Shown one piece after another: positions 30,000 to 39,758 of a DNA stretch of 64,000 bases (positions within the stretch are counted from its first letter, which is position 1; each line of letters starts with the position of its first letter). The stretch covers positions 3,596,001 to 3,660,000 of the forward strand of contig NC_009706.1 of NCBI RefSeq assembly GCF_000016505.1, given 5' to 3'. Both the position numbers and the translations under genes were made by a program. The DNA is from Clostridium kluyveri DSM 555. Lineage in GTDB: Bacteria; Bacillota; Clostridia; Clostridiales; Clostridiaceae. Under the pieces are notes generated by a model that was not told the origin of the DNA, ran no database searches, and was given only the letters and a program-made list of their open reading frames with translations.

Positions 30000-31289
30000 T
30001 TAATCATCCTTATCCTTGTTTTTTATTTTATTTAATATTTCTGAAAACCTATTTTTATCTAGCTTTACTACCATGCTATTTTTAGGAATATTCCTAGGAA
30101 CAAAAACTATTCCAAGTCTTTTGTTTTTATTCATTCTATTGTAACTAACTTGTTCAAAATTTCCAGCTACCCTTTTTACTTTAAACCATATAAAATTTGA
30201 ACATTCTTTTATTATCTCCATTATTCTGTCTTCACTTTCGATTTTCTCACTATTTATTTCCACTAACAGATCTCCACTTTTAATTCCCATTTCATTAGCA
30301 GGAGAGTTAGGTGCTACAGCTAATACCATAATCCCTTCATTGCTGCTTATATATTTAGGTTTACCTTTCATTTCAAGATTTCTCTGAAGCAGCATAATTC
30401 CTTCATGGGCCAACGGTGCAAATACCAATGCCAAAAATTTAAGCCATATATTGAAAACAGCAGCCTGTGCTATTCCAAATAAAGCTAAACTATACAAAAT
30501 TATAAGTCCTCCTGACATAGCTGTTTTTTGTTTAACATCCCGGGTAAATGTTACACTATTATATCCCATTACTGCATAGAATGGTATTAACACCATAACT
30601 GCATTTTGTAAAATACTATGTGGTATAGAATTATTTATTAAGGGCCACCAATCCTGAACAGATATCTGTGAAAAGCTGCCTATCATAGACTTTGGATGAA
30701 GCATAAAAATTATAGCCATAGGAATAGCCCAATACCTCTGAAGTGCAAATCCGCCTATTATATTCCCATCCTTGCTGGTAAAAACAGGAATAGCCCCCCT
30801 TTTGCCATCTATAATGATTAAGATTCCCTCTACTAAATGTAATATAGCTACCATACTCATAAGTGAAACCACATCTATTTTTAAGAAATTCAAACTAGCT
30901 ATATTAAGCTCCTGTGACAACACACTCAATATAATACTTATGAATCCCAATATTGCACCTGAATAAGAAAAACATATAAATCTAGGATTAAAAAACATAA
31001 AAATTATTGATGCTAAAAATATCAAATCTATAGCTGAATTTTCATCAAAAATCACCCCAAGATAAGACATAATAACACTTACAAGAATTCCACCGAAAAT
31101 TCCTATTACAATTTGGGATATTGTGAGTTCAAAAGGAGAATTAATTTTTTCTCCAATTATCATTTGCTGCATTATGACTGTCTGTTTATTTTTTCTATAC
31201 AATGTAAATGCTAATATAGCCAAAAGAAGCACCAAATATGGTTCTGTAAGTGCAAAAGCTACAGATTTTAATGTGTACAGTAGTATCAT
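30000..31289 (-). CDS. MinJ-like polytopic membrane protein with PDZ domain
   Basis: This 429-residue protein has about eight membrane helices in the first 300 residues and a C-terminal cytosolic PDZ domain at about 313-385 (VAPNSPANEMGIKSGDLLVEI). This is the layout of Bacillus MinJ, which links DivIVA to MinD at cell poles and septa. The place is also the same: in Bacillus the minJ region lies with ftsEX, ctpB and uvrBA. Sequence identity to MinJ cannot be judged here, so the link rests on architecture and gene order. Confidence 0.7.
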   Translation of the reverse strand: MILLYTLKSVAFALTEPYLVLLLAILAFTLYRKNKQTVIMQQMIIGEKINSPFELTISQIVIGIFGGILVSVIMSYLGVIFDENSAIDLIFLASIIFMFFNPRFICFSYSGAILGFISIILSVLSQELNIASLNFLKIDVVSLMSMVAILHLVEGILIIIDGKRGAIPVFTSKDGNIIGGFALQRYWAIPMAIIFMLHPKSMIGSFSQISVQDWWPLINNSIPHSILQNAVMVLIPFYAVMGYNSVTFTRDVKQKTAMSGGLIILYSLALFGIAQAAVFNIWLKFLALVFAPLAHEGIMLLQRNLEMKGKPKYISSNEGIMVLAVAPNSPANEMGIKSGDLLVEINSEKIESEDRIMEIIKECSNFIWFKVKRVAGNFEQVSYNRMNKNKRLGIVFVPRNIPKNSMVVKLDKNRFSEILNKIKNKDKDD

Positions 31290-31464
31290 TAAAATTAATT
31301 CCCCTCTCCATAAACAAAATTCTTAAATTTAAAATTCTCTAATATTTTAAAATCTTTCTAGTTTTAAACCCATGAGTACAATAGTTAAATAAATTAAATT
31401 AGACAGAGTTTGTCTGCCTAACTTAAAAATCCCAAACATATTTACAATTAAATCCAAAATCCAA

Positions 31465-32640
31465 TTATTTTACTTTATTTTTTGCTATTTCATAGGCCTT
31501 ATTAAACTGTGGATCTTTATTCCTATCATAACTGGACTCTTTAAGCTCATCTGGATATTCCACTTCTACATCAGGATTTATTCCTTTTTTATTTATATCA
31601 CTGCCACTTGGGGTATAGTACTTTGATATAGTAACTTTGAGTGCAGTGCTATCTCCAGTATCCAATATAGTCTGAACTACCCCTTTCCCATAAGTCTTTT
31701 TTCCAACTATAGTAGCAAGCTTATAGTCTTTTAATGCCCCTGAAAATATTTCTGAAGCACTAGCTGTATTTTCATTGGTAAGTATGGTCACAGGTAGATT
31801 ATTAAAATCTCCTCCCTTTGACTTATATTCCTTTTTATTTTTATATTTATCTATAGTTGAAACTATCACCTTATCCTTTGGAACAAAATTAGAAACCATA
31901 TCCACACACTGATCTAGCATACCTCCTGGATCATCTCTTAAATCCACAATTAGAGATTTCATTCCCTGGGAACTTAATTTCTTTAATTCATTTTTAAAAC
32001 TTTCTGCTGTATTCTCATCAAACATATCTATTTGGATATAGGCCACATTATCTTTTAGCATTTCACCTTTTACAGTATTAATATCTATTTTTTTTCTTTT
32101 AACCTTTACATCAAAACTGCCTTTACTTTCTCTATATAATGCAAGGGTAACTTCTGTATTCTCTTTTCCTTTTATAAGAGATACGGCCTTATCTAAATTT
32201 TTCCCAGTTACAGTAGTACCATCCACTTTTTGTATTATATCACCAGAAGTTATTCCTTGTTGTTTTGCAGGAGAATTATCAAACACATCCACTACAACAA
32301 TATTATTTTCTTTCGTCATAACCTGGATTCCAATTCCATAATAATTCCCCTCAGTTTGAGCACTAAAACTTTCAAACTCCTTCTTATTCATAAATACAGT
32401 ATATGGATCATTTAAAGATTCTGTCATACCTTTAATAGCTCCTTCAACTAATACGCTGTCATCTATAGAACCATAGTAATATTTATATAATTGATTTCTC
32501 ACTTCAAACAACTTTTCAAATTTACCCACTGCATTTCCCTGAGCGTTTTTTATAAAACTAACTGTACCAAACATGGTAAGAACATTTGTTATAATTACAA
32601 TAACCACAGTATATGCTATCCATTTCCTTTTAATCCTCAA
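31465..32640 (-). CDS. ctpB: Carboxy-terminal processing protease, S41 family (CtpB-like)
   Basis: This serine protease is anchored outside the membrane. The 391-residue protein has an N-terminal helix (about 8-30), a PDZ domain (about 95-170) that gates the active site, and the S41 core. From family spacing, the Ser-Lys-Gln triad should be Ser294 (NTASASEIF), Lys319 and Gln323 (TYGKGVVQT). In Bacillus CtpB cleaves SpoIVFA to activate sigma-K during sporulation. Its position beside ftsEX supports this orthology; a sporulation role here is inference. Confidence 0.93.
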   Translation of the reverse strand: MRIKRKWIAYTVVIVIITNVLTMFGTVSFIKNAQGNAVGKFEKLFEVRNQLYKYYYGSIDDSVLVEGAIKGMTESLNDPYTVFMNKKEFESFSAQTEGNYYGIGIQVMTKENNIVVVDVFDNSPAKQQGITSGDIIQKVDGTTVTGKNLDKAVSLIKGKENTEVTLALYRESKGSFDVKVKRKKIDINTVKGEMLKDNVAYIQIDMFDENTAESFKNELKKLSSQGMKSLIVDLRDDPGGMLDQCVDMVSNFVPKDKVIVSTIDKYKNKKEYKSKGGDFNNLPVTILTNENTASASEIFSGALKDYKLATIVGKKTYGKGVVQTILDTGDSTALKVTISKYYTPSGSDINKKGINPDVEVEYPDELKESSYDRNKDPQFNKAYEIAKNKVK

Positions 32641-32840
32641 TCTATTAACACCTCGTTTTCTGAAACATTCACTATATATAGTATTTATGTAAATCTTAAA
32701 TAATTATAACACTAAAAAAAATAAATTTGCACCACTATTATTAATACTTCGTCAATAGAATATATAAAATCAGCATGCAGAAATTAAAATATTCTACATG
32801 CTCCACTTATGTATTTACCATAGATAAATTTTTTTAAAAA

Positions 32841-33731
32841 CTAAACTGCAAGAAATTTTCTGATAGATAGTACACTGCCTACCGCACCTATAATTATACC
32901 TGCCAGGGCAAATACACCCAAAATATTGGTAATTATATATTGCGGATTAACCATTTGAATCATTATAAAAACATTAGCTGCTTTATTATATACTATCTTA
33001 TATAAATAATATAATATTATGTTTGAAACCAACGCTCCTATCAAGCCTATTATAATACCTTCTATAATAAAAGGCCATCTTATAAACCAGTCTGTGGCTC
33101 CAATATACTTCATTATTCCTATTTCTTTTCTCCTGGAATATAATGTTATTCTTATAGTATTTCCTATTAAGAATAAACAAACTCCAATCAGTATTATAAG
33201 TATAATGCTTCCTGCCCATTTTATAGTTCTGCTTATAGCTATAATCTTATCTACAATACCCCTTCCATCTTGAATACTCTCTATACCAGGCATATCCTCT
33301 ATATTTTCAACTACTGTAGAAACAAATTCAGGCTCTTTAACCTTAATTATAAACGCACTAGGAATAGGGTTGTCCTTGTCTAACCCTTCTACAAGAGACT
33401 TATTTTGTTCTCCTAACTGGCTTTTAAATTTATTCAATGCTTCAGATTTTGTCTCATAAGTCAACTTGACTACACCATCTATAGAATTGACCTTTTTTTC
33501 AATATTCGATCTTTGAGATTTAGTTATATTGTCTTCAAGATAAACCTTTACCTCTACTTTGGATTGAACTTCCATTATACCCTGCTTGATATTAAGCATT
33601 GCAAGTATAGCTATACCAAATATAAACAACGTAGCTGCTACTGTGGCCGCTGCTGCTATGCTTATAGTCTTATTTCTATTTAAACTTCTAAAAGCATCTT
33701 TTATAAAAAAACTTATGGTACTAATCCTCAT
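32841..33731 (-). CDS. ftsX: Cell division ABC permease FtsX
   Basis: FtsX is the membrane half of the FtsEX complex, which activates peptidoglycan hydrolases. About 296 residues: a first helix near 20-42, an outer domain at about 45-165 and three more helices, with the FtsX core motif (GNTIRITLYSRRKEIGIMKYIGA). ATG 33731 is chosen because AAAGGGGTG lies about 9 bases upstream; an in-frame ATG at 33755 lacks this. It overlaps ftsE by 11 bases, so the two are coupled. Confidence 0.96.
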   Translation of the reverse strand: MRISTISFFIKDAFRSLNRNKTISIAAAATVAATLFIFGIAILAMLNIKQGIMEVQSKVEVKVYLEDNITKSQRSNIEKKVNSIDGVVKLTYETKSEALNKFKSQLGEQNKSLVEGLDKDNPIPSAFIIKVKEPEFVSTVVENIEDMPGIESIQDGRGIVDKIIAISRTIKWAGSIILIILIGVCLFLIGNTIRITLYSRRKEIGIMKYIGATDWFIRWPFIIEGIIIGLIGALVSNIILYYLYKIVYNKAANVFIMIQMVNPQYIITNILGVFALAGIIIGAVGSVLSIRKFLAV

Positions 33732-34407
33732 AATCGTATGCACCCCTTTGCTCATCTCTTACAATTATACCATTTTCTATTTCTATAACTCTTTTCCTCA
33801 TGGAATTAACTATACTACTTGCATGGGTTGCCATTAATACTGTAGTTCCTGCATGATTTATATCATTTATGGTATCCATTATATCCATGGAAGTATCCGG
33901 ATCTAAATTTCCCGTGGGTTCATCTGCTATTAATATAGAAGGGTTGTTTACTATAGCCCTTGCCAAAGAAACTCTTTGCTGTTCACCACCAGAGAGTTCA
34001 TGAGGAAATGATTTATACTTGCTGGATAACCCCACTAAAGACAATACTACAGGTACTTTTTTTCTTATTTCCTTTAAAGGAGCTTCTATAACCCTCATTG
34101 CAAAAGCTACATTTTCATACACATTGAGTGTAGGTATTAACCTAAAGTCTTGAAAAACTACTCCTAACTTTCTTCTATAAAAAGGTATTTGCCTTCTCTT
34201 TAAACTTGTGACATTTATATTATTAACTATAATATCACCAGTTGTAGGTTGAATTTCTTTCAAAAGTGCCTTTACGAAAGTAGTTTTTCCCGCTCCGCTG
34301 GAGCCTACCAAAAAAACAAATTCACCTTTTTCTATTTCTAAATTTATATTAGACAATGCAAATATGTTATTATTATAAACCATACTTACGTTTTTAAACT
34401 CTATCAT
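33721..34407 (-). CDS. ftsE: Cell division ATP-binding protein FtsE
   Basis: FtsE is the ATPase partner of FtsX. The 228-residue protein has Walker A GSSGAGKTTFVKAL near 36-49, the FtsE-specific FRRKLGVVFQDFRL-like Q-loop (YRRKLGVVFQDFRLIPTL), LSGGEQQRV and [14 protein letters not shown]. It is the first gene of the ftsE-ftsX-ctpB-minJ-like-uvrB-uvrA stretch. ATG 34407 follows GAGGTTT. Confidence 0.97.
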   Translation of the reverse strand: MIEFKNVSMVYNNNIFALSNINLEIEKGEFVFLVGSSGAGKTTFVKALLKEIQPTTGDIIVNNINVTSLKRRQIPFYRRKLGVVFQDFRLIPTLNVYENVAFAMRVIEAPLKEIRKKVPVVLSLVGLSSKYKSFPHELSGGEQQRVSLARAIVNNPSILIADEPTGNLDPDTSMDIMDTINDINHAGTTVLMATHASSIVNSMRKRVIEIENGIIVRDEQRGAYDYED

Positions 34408-34562
34408 GTAAACCTCCTCATACTTAATACATTTTCAAAAATTGTCACATTATAAAGTTTATTATATCATAAAGGCTGAAAAACCAAAATTGTAAAATTA
34501 TTAACATTAAATAAACTATTAAAATGAAATTTACATTATATTTTGCTTTAAGATACTCAATT

Positions 34563-34597
34563 AAAAAACGATGTTATAAAATTATATAGCATCGTTT
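34563..34597 (-). terminator. Intrinsic terminator after the transketolase pair
   Basis: AAAACGAT and ATCGTTTT form a stem around a loop of about 18 bases, followed on the minus strand by a T-run (TTTTTTAATT). It lies just past the stop at 34608, between the transketolase genes and ftsE. Confidence 0.8.
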
Positions 34598-34607
34598 TTA
34601 TAATAAT

Positions 34608-35549
34608 TTATTTTAATGTCAATCCCTTTTTCACTGCTTTAACTATATCTTCTGCCGTTAATCCATAAGCCTTCAAAAGCTCAGCAGGCTTACCACTTTC
34701 CCCAAAAGTATCTTTTATTCCCACTCTTACCACAGGGGTAGGTAAATTTTCACTTAAAACTTCACACACTGCAGAACCAAGTCCTCCAATGATGCTGTGC
34801 TCTTCTGCAGTTATAACAACGCCTGTTCCTCTGGCTTCCTTTATTATCTCATCTTTGTCTATAGGTTTTATTGTATGTATATTTAAAACTGATACCTTTA
34901 TACCTTCCTCAGCCAATATATTATAAGCCTCCAGTGCTGCATCTACCATTATACCGGTAGCTATAATCACTGCATCCTTACCTTCCCGCAGTTTTACTGA
35001 TTTTCCAATTTCAAATTTGTAATCTTTATTATCATTTATAACAGGCACTCCGGATCTTCCAAGCCTTACATAACAGGGACCCTTTTTCTCCACTATAGCT
35101 TTAATAGTCTCTTCTGTTTCTACCGCATCACTTGGACATATAACTGTCATGTTAGGTATACTCCTCATAAGGGATATATCCTCCACAGACTGGTGAGATG
35201 CTCCATCTTCGCCTACAGTAATTCCTGCATGAGTAGCACATATTTTAACATTTAAATTAGGATAACATATTGAATTTCTTACTTGTTCAAAAGCCCTTCC
35301 CGTAGCAAATATAGCAAAGGTACTTACAAAAGGTATTTTATCACAGGTAGAAATTCCTGCTGCTACTGCCATCATATTAGATTCAGCTATACCCATATCC
35401 ATAAATCTTTCAGGATATGCTTTCCCAAAATTACATGTTTTAGTGGATTTGGAGAGATCTGCATCAAAAACCACTATTTTTTCATTTTTTTCTCCTAATT
35501 CTAATAATATTTTTCCATAAGCTTCTCTAGTTGCTATTTTATTTGACAT
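34608..35549 (-). CDS. Transketolase, C-terminal subunit
   Basis: This is the second half of a split transketolase, 313 residues, with the pyrimidine-binding domain and the C-terminal domain. Features are VVFDADLSKST, FMDMGIAESNM with the catalytic Glu that activates thiamine diphosphate, THAGITVGEDGASHQS, and AIIATGIMVDAALEA. With the N-terminal subunit it should transfer two-carbon ketol units in the non-oxidative pentose phosphate pathway. Split forms are common in clostridia and archaea. Its ATG shares one base with the upstream stop (TAATG), so translation is coupled. Confidence 0.94.
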   Translation of the reverse strand: MSNKIATREAYGKILLELGEKNEKIVVFDADLSKSTKTCNFGKAYPERFMDMGIAESNMMAVAAGISTCDKIPFVSTFAIFATGRAFEQVRNSICYPNLNVKICATHAGITVGEDGASHQSVEDISLMRSIPNMTVICPSDAVETEETIKAIVEKKGPCYVRLGRSGVPVINDNKDYKFEIGKSVKLREGKDAVIIATGIMVDAALEAYNILAEEGIKVSVLNIHTIKPIDKDEIIKEARGTGVVITAEEHSIIGGLGSAVCEVLSENLPTPVVRVGIKDTFGESGKPAELLKAYGLTAEDIVKAVKKGLTLK

Positions 35550-36373
35550 TACTCTTCACCTCCTATTTCACTTAAAGCTTTCTCACATTGTTCTATATTA
35601 GGTGCTGTCCCATGCCATCCCACCTGATTTTCCATAAAAGAAACCCCTTTGCCCTTGATAGTACTACAAATTATTACAGTAGGTCTATCTTTAACTGATT
35701 TGGCTTCTTCAACTGCATCTATCAGTTCTTTCAAGTTGTGACCATCTGCTTCTATAACATTCCACTTAAATGCTTTAAATTTATCTGAAATAGGATATGC
35801 AGACATGACTTCCTCACAAGGTCCATCTATCTGAAGCCCATTAGCATCTACAAAAGCAATTAGATTATCTAATTTATAATGTGCTGCAGCCATAGCAGCT
35901 TCCCATACTTCTCCTTCTTCAAGCTCTCCATCTCCAAGTATGGCATACACTCTATAATCCTTATTGTCAATTTTGCCGCCTAATGCCATTCCCACTGCTG
36001 CAGATACCCCTTGACCTAAAGAGCCTGTGGACATGTCTATCCCAGGTACATCATTCATGTTAGGATGACCTTGAAGCATAGAACCTAACTTTCTAAGGGA
36101 TTGAAGTTCATCCGCATTAAAATATCCCCTTTCAGCGAGGGTACTGTAAAGTGCAGGAGCAGCATGGCCTTTTGACAGTACAAATCTATCCCTATTTAAA
36201 TCCCTAAAATTCTGTGGATTGATATTCATTTCATAAAAATACAAAACAGTCAAAATTTCCACTATGGACAAAGAACCTCCTGGATGTCCTGATCCAGCTT
36301 TAGTTAGCATTTTTATTATATTTTTTCTTATAGACACTGCAATCTTCTCAAGTTTTTCTATATTTTTTTCCAC
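35549..36373 (-). CDS. Transketolase, N-terminal subunit
   Basis: This is the thiamine-diphosphate binding half, 274 residues. It shows [15 protein letters not shown] near 27-41, [16 protein letters not shown], and the diphosphate/Mg motif [14 protein letters not shown] followed by [10 protein letters not shown]. It pairs with the next gene to make one full transketolase. A pair of competing hairpins lies about 70 bases upstream, between ndoA and this start. Confidence 0.95.
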   Translation of the reverse strand: MEKNIEKLEKIAVSIRKNIIKMLTKAGSGHPGGSLSIVEILTVLYFYEMNINPQNFRDLNRDRFVLSKGHAAPALYSTLAERGYFNADELQSLRKLGSMLQGHPNMNDVPGIDMSTGSLGQGVSAAVGMALGGKIDNKDYRVYAILGDGELEEGEVWEAAMAAAHYKLDNLIAFVDANGLQIDGPCEEVMSAYPISDKFKAFKWNVIEADGHNLKELIDAVEEAKSVKDRPTVIICSTIKGKGVSFMENQVGWHGTAPNIEQCEKALSEIGGEE

Positions 36374-36444
36374 AAACTTAACCTCCTAATAAGCTAAAAA
36401 CTTTTTATAGTTATTTTAACATAAAATTTTATTTTTATATACAA

Positions 36445-36485
36445 AAACCACACAAAACTTTACCCCTGTGGTTTAACACAGGGGT
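36445..36485 (-). terminator. Terminator with an overlapping alternative hairpin
   Basis: On the minus strand AAACCACA (36474-36467) pairs with TGTGGTTT (36452-36445), followed by TTG, giving a terminator-like stem. A second, stronger hairpin uses overlapping bases: ACCCCTGTG (36485-36477) with CACAGGGGT (36470-36462). The two cannot form together, the usual shape of an attenuator. It may simply end the ndoA transcript, or control read-through into the transketolase genes. Confidence 0.55.
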
Positions 36486-36549
36486 TTATATCGGTAAAGT
36501 TATTTATAAAATTAAAATTATTGGCACACAATTAATTATATATGAATAT

Positions 36550-36900
36550 TTATTGAAGTCCAACACTTACTAAAAGTGCTCCATCTACTTTTTCCATGTC
36601 AACATCTGTCATATGGCCAATCTTTTCCTTCAATCTTCTTTTGTCTAAAGTTCTTATTTGTTCAAGCAATACTACTGAATCTTTGTTAAGTCCATAGGCT
36701 TCTGATGATATTTCTACATGTGTTGGAAGTTTTGCCTTATTTATCTGAGAGGTAATCGCTGCAACAATTACTGTAGGACTGTATTTATTGCCTACATCAT
36801 TTTGTATTATTATAACAGGCCTTACCCCTCCCTGTTCAGATCCAACCACTGGACTTAGATCAGCATAAAATATATCTCCTCTTTTCACTATTGTTGTCAT
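36550..36900 (-). CDS. ndoA: MazF-family mRNA interferase EndoA
   Basis: This ribosome-independent endoribonuclease toxin cuts single-stranded RNA at short motifs. The 116-residue length equals Bacillus EndoA. It has the MazF/PemK fold with [25 protein letters not shown], catalytic-region Arg and Thr ([15 protein letters not shown]) and [14 protein letters not shown] 36900 is the start by family alignment; an upstream in-frame start at 36933 has no support. It overlaps the antitoxin gene by 41 bases. Confidence 0.96.
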   Translation of the reverse strand: MTTIVKRGDIFYADLSPVVGSEQGGVRPVIIIQNDVGNKYSPTVIVAAITSQINKAKLPTHVEISSEAYGLNKDSVVLLEQIRTLDKRRLKEKIGHMTDVDMEKVDGALLVSVGLQ

Positions 36901-37180
36901 CTTGCAAATCACTCTCCGAAAGCTTCGCTTCATATTCTTTAAATTCTTTCATGTCACTTGCAAAGCCCATTTCTGCGAATTCAAGATTAAGCTGCGCCAT
37001 TTCCCTATACCCTTTTTCCATTTCTGATATTTTATTTAACCTTTTTTTCTCACTAATATATAATATGATAACTTCCCTAATAAATTCACTTCTTTTTTTG
37101 CAATCTTCTTTGAGTGCCTTGTTGAATTCATTATATAGTGTTTCTGAGAGGTTTATTACTAATCTTTTTGAAGTTGACAT
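36860..37180 (-). CDS. ndoAI: Antitoxin EndoAI, ribbon-helix-helix protein
   Basis: This 106-residue antitoxin neutralises EndoA and likely represses its own promoter. The N-terminal ribbon-helix-helix is clear ([19 protein letters not shown], then [12 protein letters not shown]), with a C-terminal acidic region for toxin binding. ATG 37180 is preferred over an upstream in-frame start at 37231, since a GGAGGT site precedes it. alr-ndoAI-ndoA is the same order as in Bacillus. It is about 10 residues longer than the Bacillus protein. Confidence 0.92.
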   Translation of the reverse strand: MSTSKRLVINLSETLYNEFNKALKEDCKKRSEFIREVIILYISEKKRLNKISEMEKGYREMAQLNLEFAEMGFASDMKEFKEYEAKLSESDLQDDNNSEKRRYILC

Positions 37181-37734
37181 ATACAAATTAATACCTCCTA
37201 TTACCCTAAGCGAAAGATATATACAAACCAATTATATTACCAAATCTATAATTGTGTCAAAGAAATTATCTATAATTTCATCATTTTTCTACTTGTAATT
37301 TTTTACATAGGGCTTTTTATCTTCATAAATATTTAATATAATCCTTTATACGTCTCTATTTAAGCATATTATAATTTATTATGTAAAATTTTAGATATTA
37401 ATTTATGTATATATGTATTTACTTTCAAATTATAAAAATACACATCTTCCTAGTATAAAATAAAGTGTAATAAAACTTATACTACATAAAAATTTGTATT
37501 TATATATTCCAGATAAATTTTTTATTCTACTAATTAATTATTATATTATATATTATACCAACTTTCAAATTTATATTCACAACTCTACAATATACACTTC
37601 AAGCTACTTTAATTCTGCTAAAGGAAATGATACAGTTTCTTGACACGTAAAACGTAATTATTTCAATAATTATATTTCACAAAACAATTGTTTTAAAGAC
37701 TATATGCAAGTATTATTATCTTCAGTGACATAAC
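37181..37734. other. AT-rich intergenic region, about 550 bases
   Basis: No gene is visible between alr and the antitoxin gene. The stretch is very AT-rich. It should hold the ndoAI promoter on the minus strand. A plus-strand TTGACA near 37639 and a perfect AAACAATTGTTT palindrome near 37682 are visible, but neither is tied to a gene. The gap suggests the toxin-antitoxin pair is transcribed separately from alr. Confidence 0.5.
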
Positions 37735-38910
37735 CTAAGAATCACTTGATATTACATAATTTTTAATCTTAACTACCTCCCCTCCCTTTATATATAACTT
37801 TGGAACTCTTCTACCTATCATGCAAAGCACTTCATAACTTATGGTTCCAGTGATTTCAGCTATATCATCTGCATTAAATTTTAATCCATCTTTTTCACCT
37901 ATAAGTACAACTTCATCTCCTATATTAACCTCACCTACATCCGTTACATCTACCATGCATTGATCCATGCATATATTCCCCACTACTGGAGCAAATTTTC
38001 CATTGATTATGACCTTTGCTTTGCCAAATAACCTTCTAGTGTATCCATCTGCATACCCTAAAGGTAATGTAGCTATTACACTTTTTCTATTACATTTAAA
38101 CTTTCTTCCATATCCAATATAACTTCCTGATTCTAGTACTTTTACATAAACTACATTAGCTTTTAAAGTCATTATGGGTTTTATACTCAAATTATTCTTG
38201 TCTACTTCCGTAGATGGATAATACCCATACATTATTATGCCAGGTCTAACTAAATCACAGTAAGTATCAGGCAATTCCATTATAGCTGCACTATTTGATA
38301 TAGTTCTCATGTTTATTTTCACATTTTTCTTTACTAATTCCTCATATAATAATTTATACTTTTTAAATTGTTCACAGCTATATGCCTTATCTGTTTCATC
38401 TGCTGTAGAAAAATGTGAAAATAAACTCTGTATTTCTATATTGGGCAATTTACTTATTTTACCTATTTCTTCTACACTGTTTGGGTCTATGGAAAATCCT
38501 ATTCTACCCATTCCCGTATCTAGTGCAATATGTACTTTTATTTTTTTATCCTTACTTTCAGCTAATTTAGATAACTTACTAGCATAACTATAAGAAGGTA
38601 CTATAGGTTCTATATCATAATTCATTATTTCATCTAAAAATGCATGTGGTATTATACCAAGAACCATTATAGGAACTTTAATTTTATTTTTTCTAAGCTC
38701 TATTGCCTCATCTAAAATCGCTACAGCAAGTCTACTTACTCCATTTTCTAGTAACACTTTTGCAATTTCTACAGCTCCATGACCATAGGCATCAGCCTTA
38801 ATAACACCTATTAATTCCTTATTTCCTATTTTAGATTTTATTTGACCTATATTATATACAAGGTTATCTAAGTTAATCTCTTCCCATACAGGTCTATACT
38901 TTTGAAACAT
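37735..38910 (-). CDS. alr: Alanine racemase
   Basis: This PLP enzyme interconverts L- and D-alanine and supplies D-Ala for peptidoglycan. The protein of about 391 residues has the PLP lysine (K38) in GVIKADAYGHGA, a barrel with ALDTGMGRIGF, and the C-terminal catalytic Tyr in SYIGYGRKF, followed by ATLPLGYADGY. ATG 38910 fits family N-termini; a start at 38934 is possible. It directly follows the GerS-like lipoprotein gene, as alr2 follows gerS in Clostridioides difficile, so a spore role is also possible. Confidence 0.95.
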   Translation of the reverse strand: MFQKYRPVWEEINLDNLVYNIGQIKSKIGNKELIGVIKADAYGHGAVEIAKVLLENGVSRLAVAILDEAIELRKNKIKVPIMVLGIIPHAFLDEIMNYDIEPIVPSYSYASKLSKLAESKDKKIKVHIALDTGMGRIGFSIDPNSVEEIGKISKLPNIEIQSLFSHFSTADETDKAYSCEQFKKYKLLYEELVKKNVKINMRTISNSAAIMELPDTYCDLVRPGIIMYGYYPSTEVDKNNLSIKPIMTLKANVVYVKVLESGSYIGYGRKFKCNRKSVIATLPLGYADGYTRRLFGKAKVIINGKFAPVVGNICMDQCMVDVTDVGEVNIGDEVVLIGEKDGLKFNADDIAEITGTISYEVLCMIGRRVPKLYIKGGEVVKIKNYVISSDS

Positions 38911-39061
38911 AATATACCATCCCATCCCATCCATTATAATTTTATTTAGTAGATTAATAAGAAACAGCTTTTATTAAAAAATAAAAACATACTAAAATTA
39001 TATACCTTTTTTATTATGAATGTGAATATATTATGGGAATTAAAAAATGCCTAAATAAAAA

Positions 39062-39667
39062 CTAATTTATATTGAACACATCTTCTCCCAATTCTGGATT
39101 AGCTTTAAAATCAGTATAATGTACTTTTATTCTCTCCTTTCCATCAGAATCATATATTATCAAATATGTGGGAGTATTGTGTTTTACATTTACATATAAT
39201 TCTGCCTTATTTATATTTTTATTATTTCCTGGTATATCCAAATGTATAACTTGATACTGCTGATTACTTATATTTTGAAATGAATTTTCAATTTTTTCAT
39301 TAGTATAGAGCAATGATATATATTGATCTATAAAGCAAAATTTGAACAGGCTATCAAAATTTTTATTATAATTATATATGTTTCCGCTTCCAATACGTTT
39401 TGCAACTATCTTATTTTGTTTATAAAAAATTATTTCATCTTTTCCAAGATCCAATCTATCACCATATTTAACATGATAAAACTGTTTTCCACTATAATTT
39501 ATTTCTTCTTTAGAATTTTTTATGGACATATTTACATTACAGCTATAACTGTTTAAATCCTTTAAATAATATATTATTTCTTCTGTATTTCTGGTATTTT
39601 TATTACAAGATGAAAAAAATATAATTAAAGCAAAAGACATAATTCCTAGGACTAGCTTTTTTCTCAC
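39062..39667 (-). CDS. gerS: GerS/YdcC-like lipoprotein (LolA-fold)
   Basis: This secreted lipoprotein of about 201 residues has a basic N-terminus, a hydrophobic helix and a lipobox ending FFSSC, with Cys21 as the lipid-bearing residue. The rest looks like the LolA/LppX fold (VKYGDRLDLGKDEIIFYKQNK). In C. difficile, GerS is needed for cortex breakdown in germination and supports CwlD. The start is GTG 39667, 6 bases after GGAGG. The neighbour alr and the Bacillus order acpS-ydcC-alr support the assignment. GerS identity rests on context and architecture. Confidence 0.75.
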   Translation of the reverse strand: MRKKLVLGIMSFALIIFFSSCNKNTRNTEEIIYYLKDLNSYSCNVNMSIKNSKEEINYSGKQFYHVKYGDRLDLGKDEIIFYKQNKIVAKRIGSGNIYNYNKNFDSLFKFCFIDQYISLLYTNEKIENSFQNISNQQYQVIHLDIPGNNKNINKAELYVNVKHNTPTYLIIYDSDGKERIKVHYTDFKANPELGEDVFNIN

Positions 39668-39758
39668 TTTGCACCTCCACATTTCACAGTTTTTCACTAC
39701 TAATCTATTCTATTATGTCTCCCTATATTACTTTTTTCATATAATGCTTTAGTTTAAA

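Noticed and set aside
32771-32802. GCATG..CATGC hairpin after ftsX as a terminator
   Set aside because: Ten pairs with a mismatch, but no T-run directly after it; it may be a weak end, so I left it out.
32998-33219. Extra minus-strand frame inside ftsX
   Set aside because: It overlaps ftsX in another frame, with no start signal or recognisable family.
36550-37180. Toxin-antitoxin pair as a mobile or defence system
   Set aside because: ndoAI-ndoA next to alr is a core chromosomal locus in Firmicutes, with no sign of transfer.
37639-37670. Plus-strand TTGACA promoter near 37639
   Set aside because: No plus-strand gene or RNA lies downstream; both neighbours are on the minus strand.
37676-37700. 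Palindrome AAACAATTGTTT as an operator
   Set aside because: Palindromes of A/T letters are common by chance in this DNA, and none of the neighbouring starts is at the right distance.
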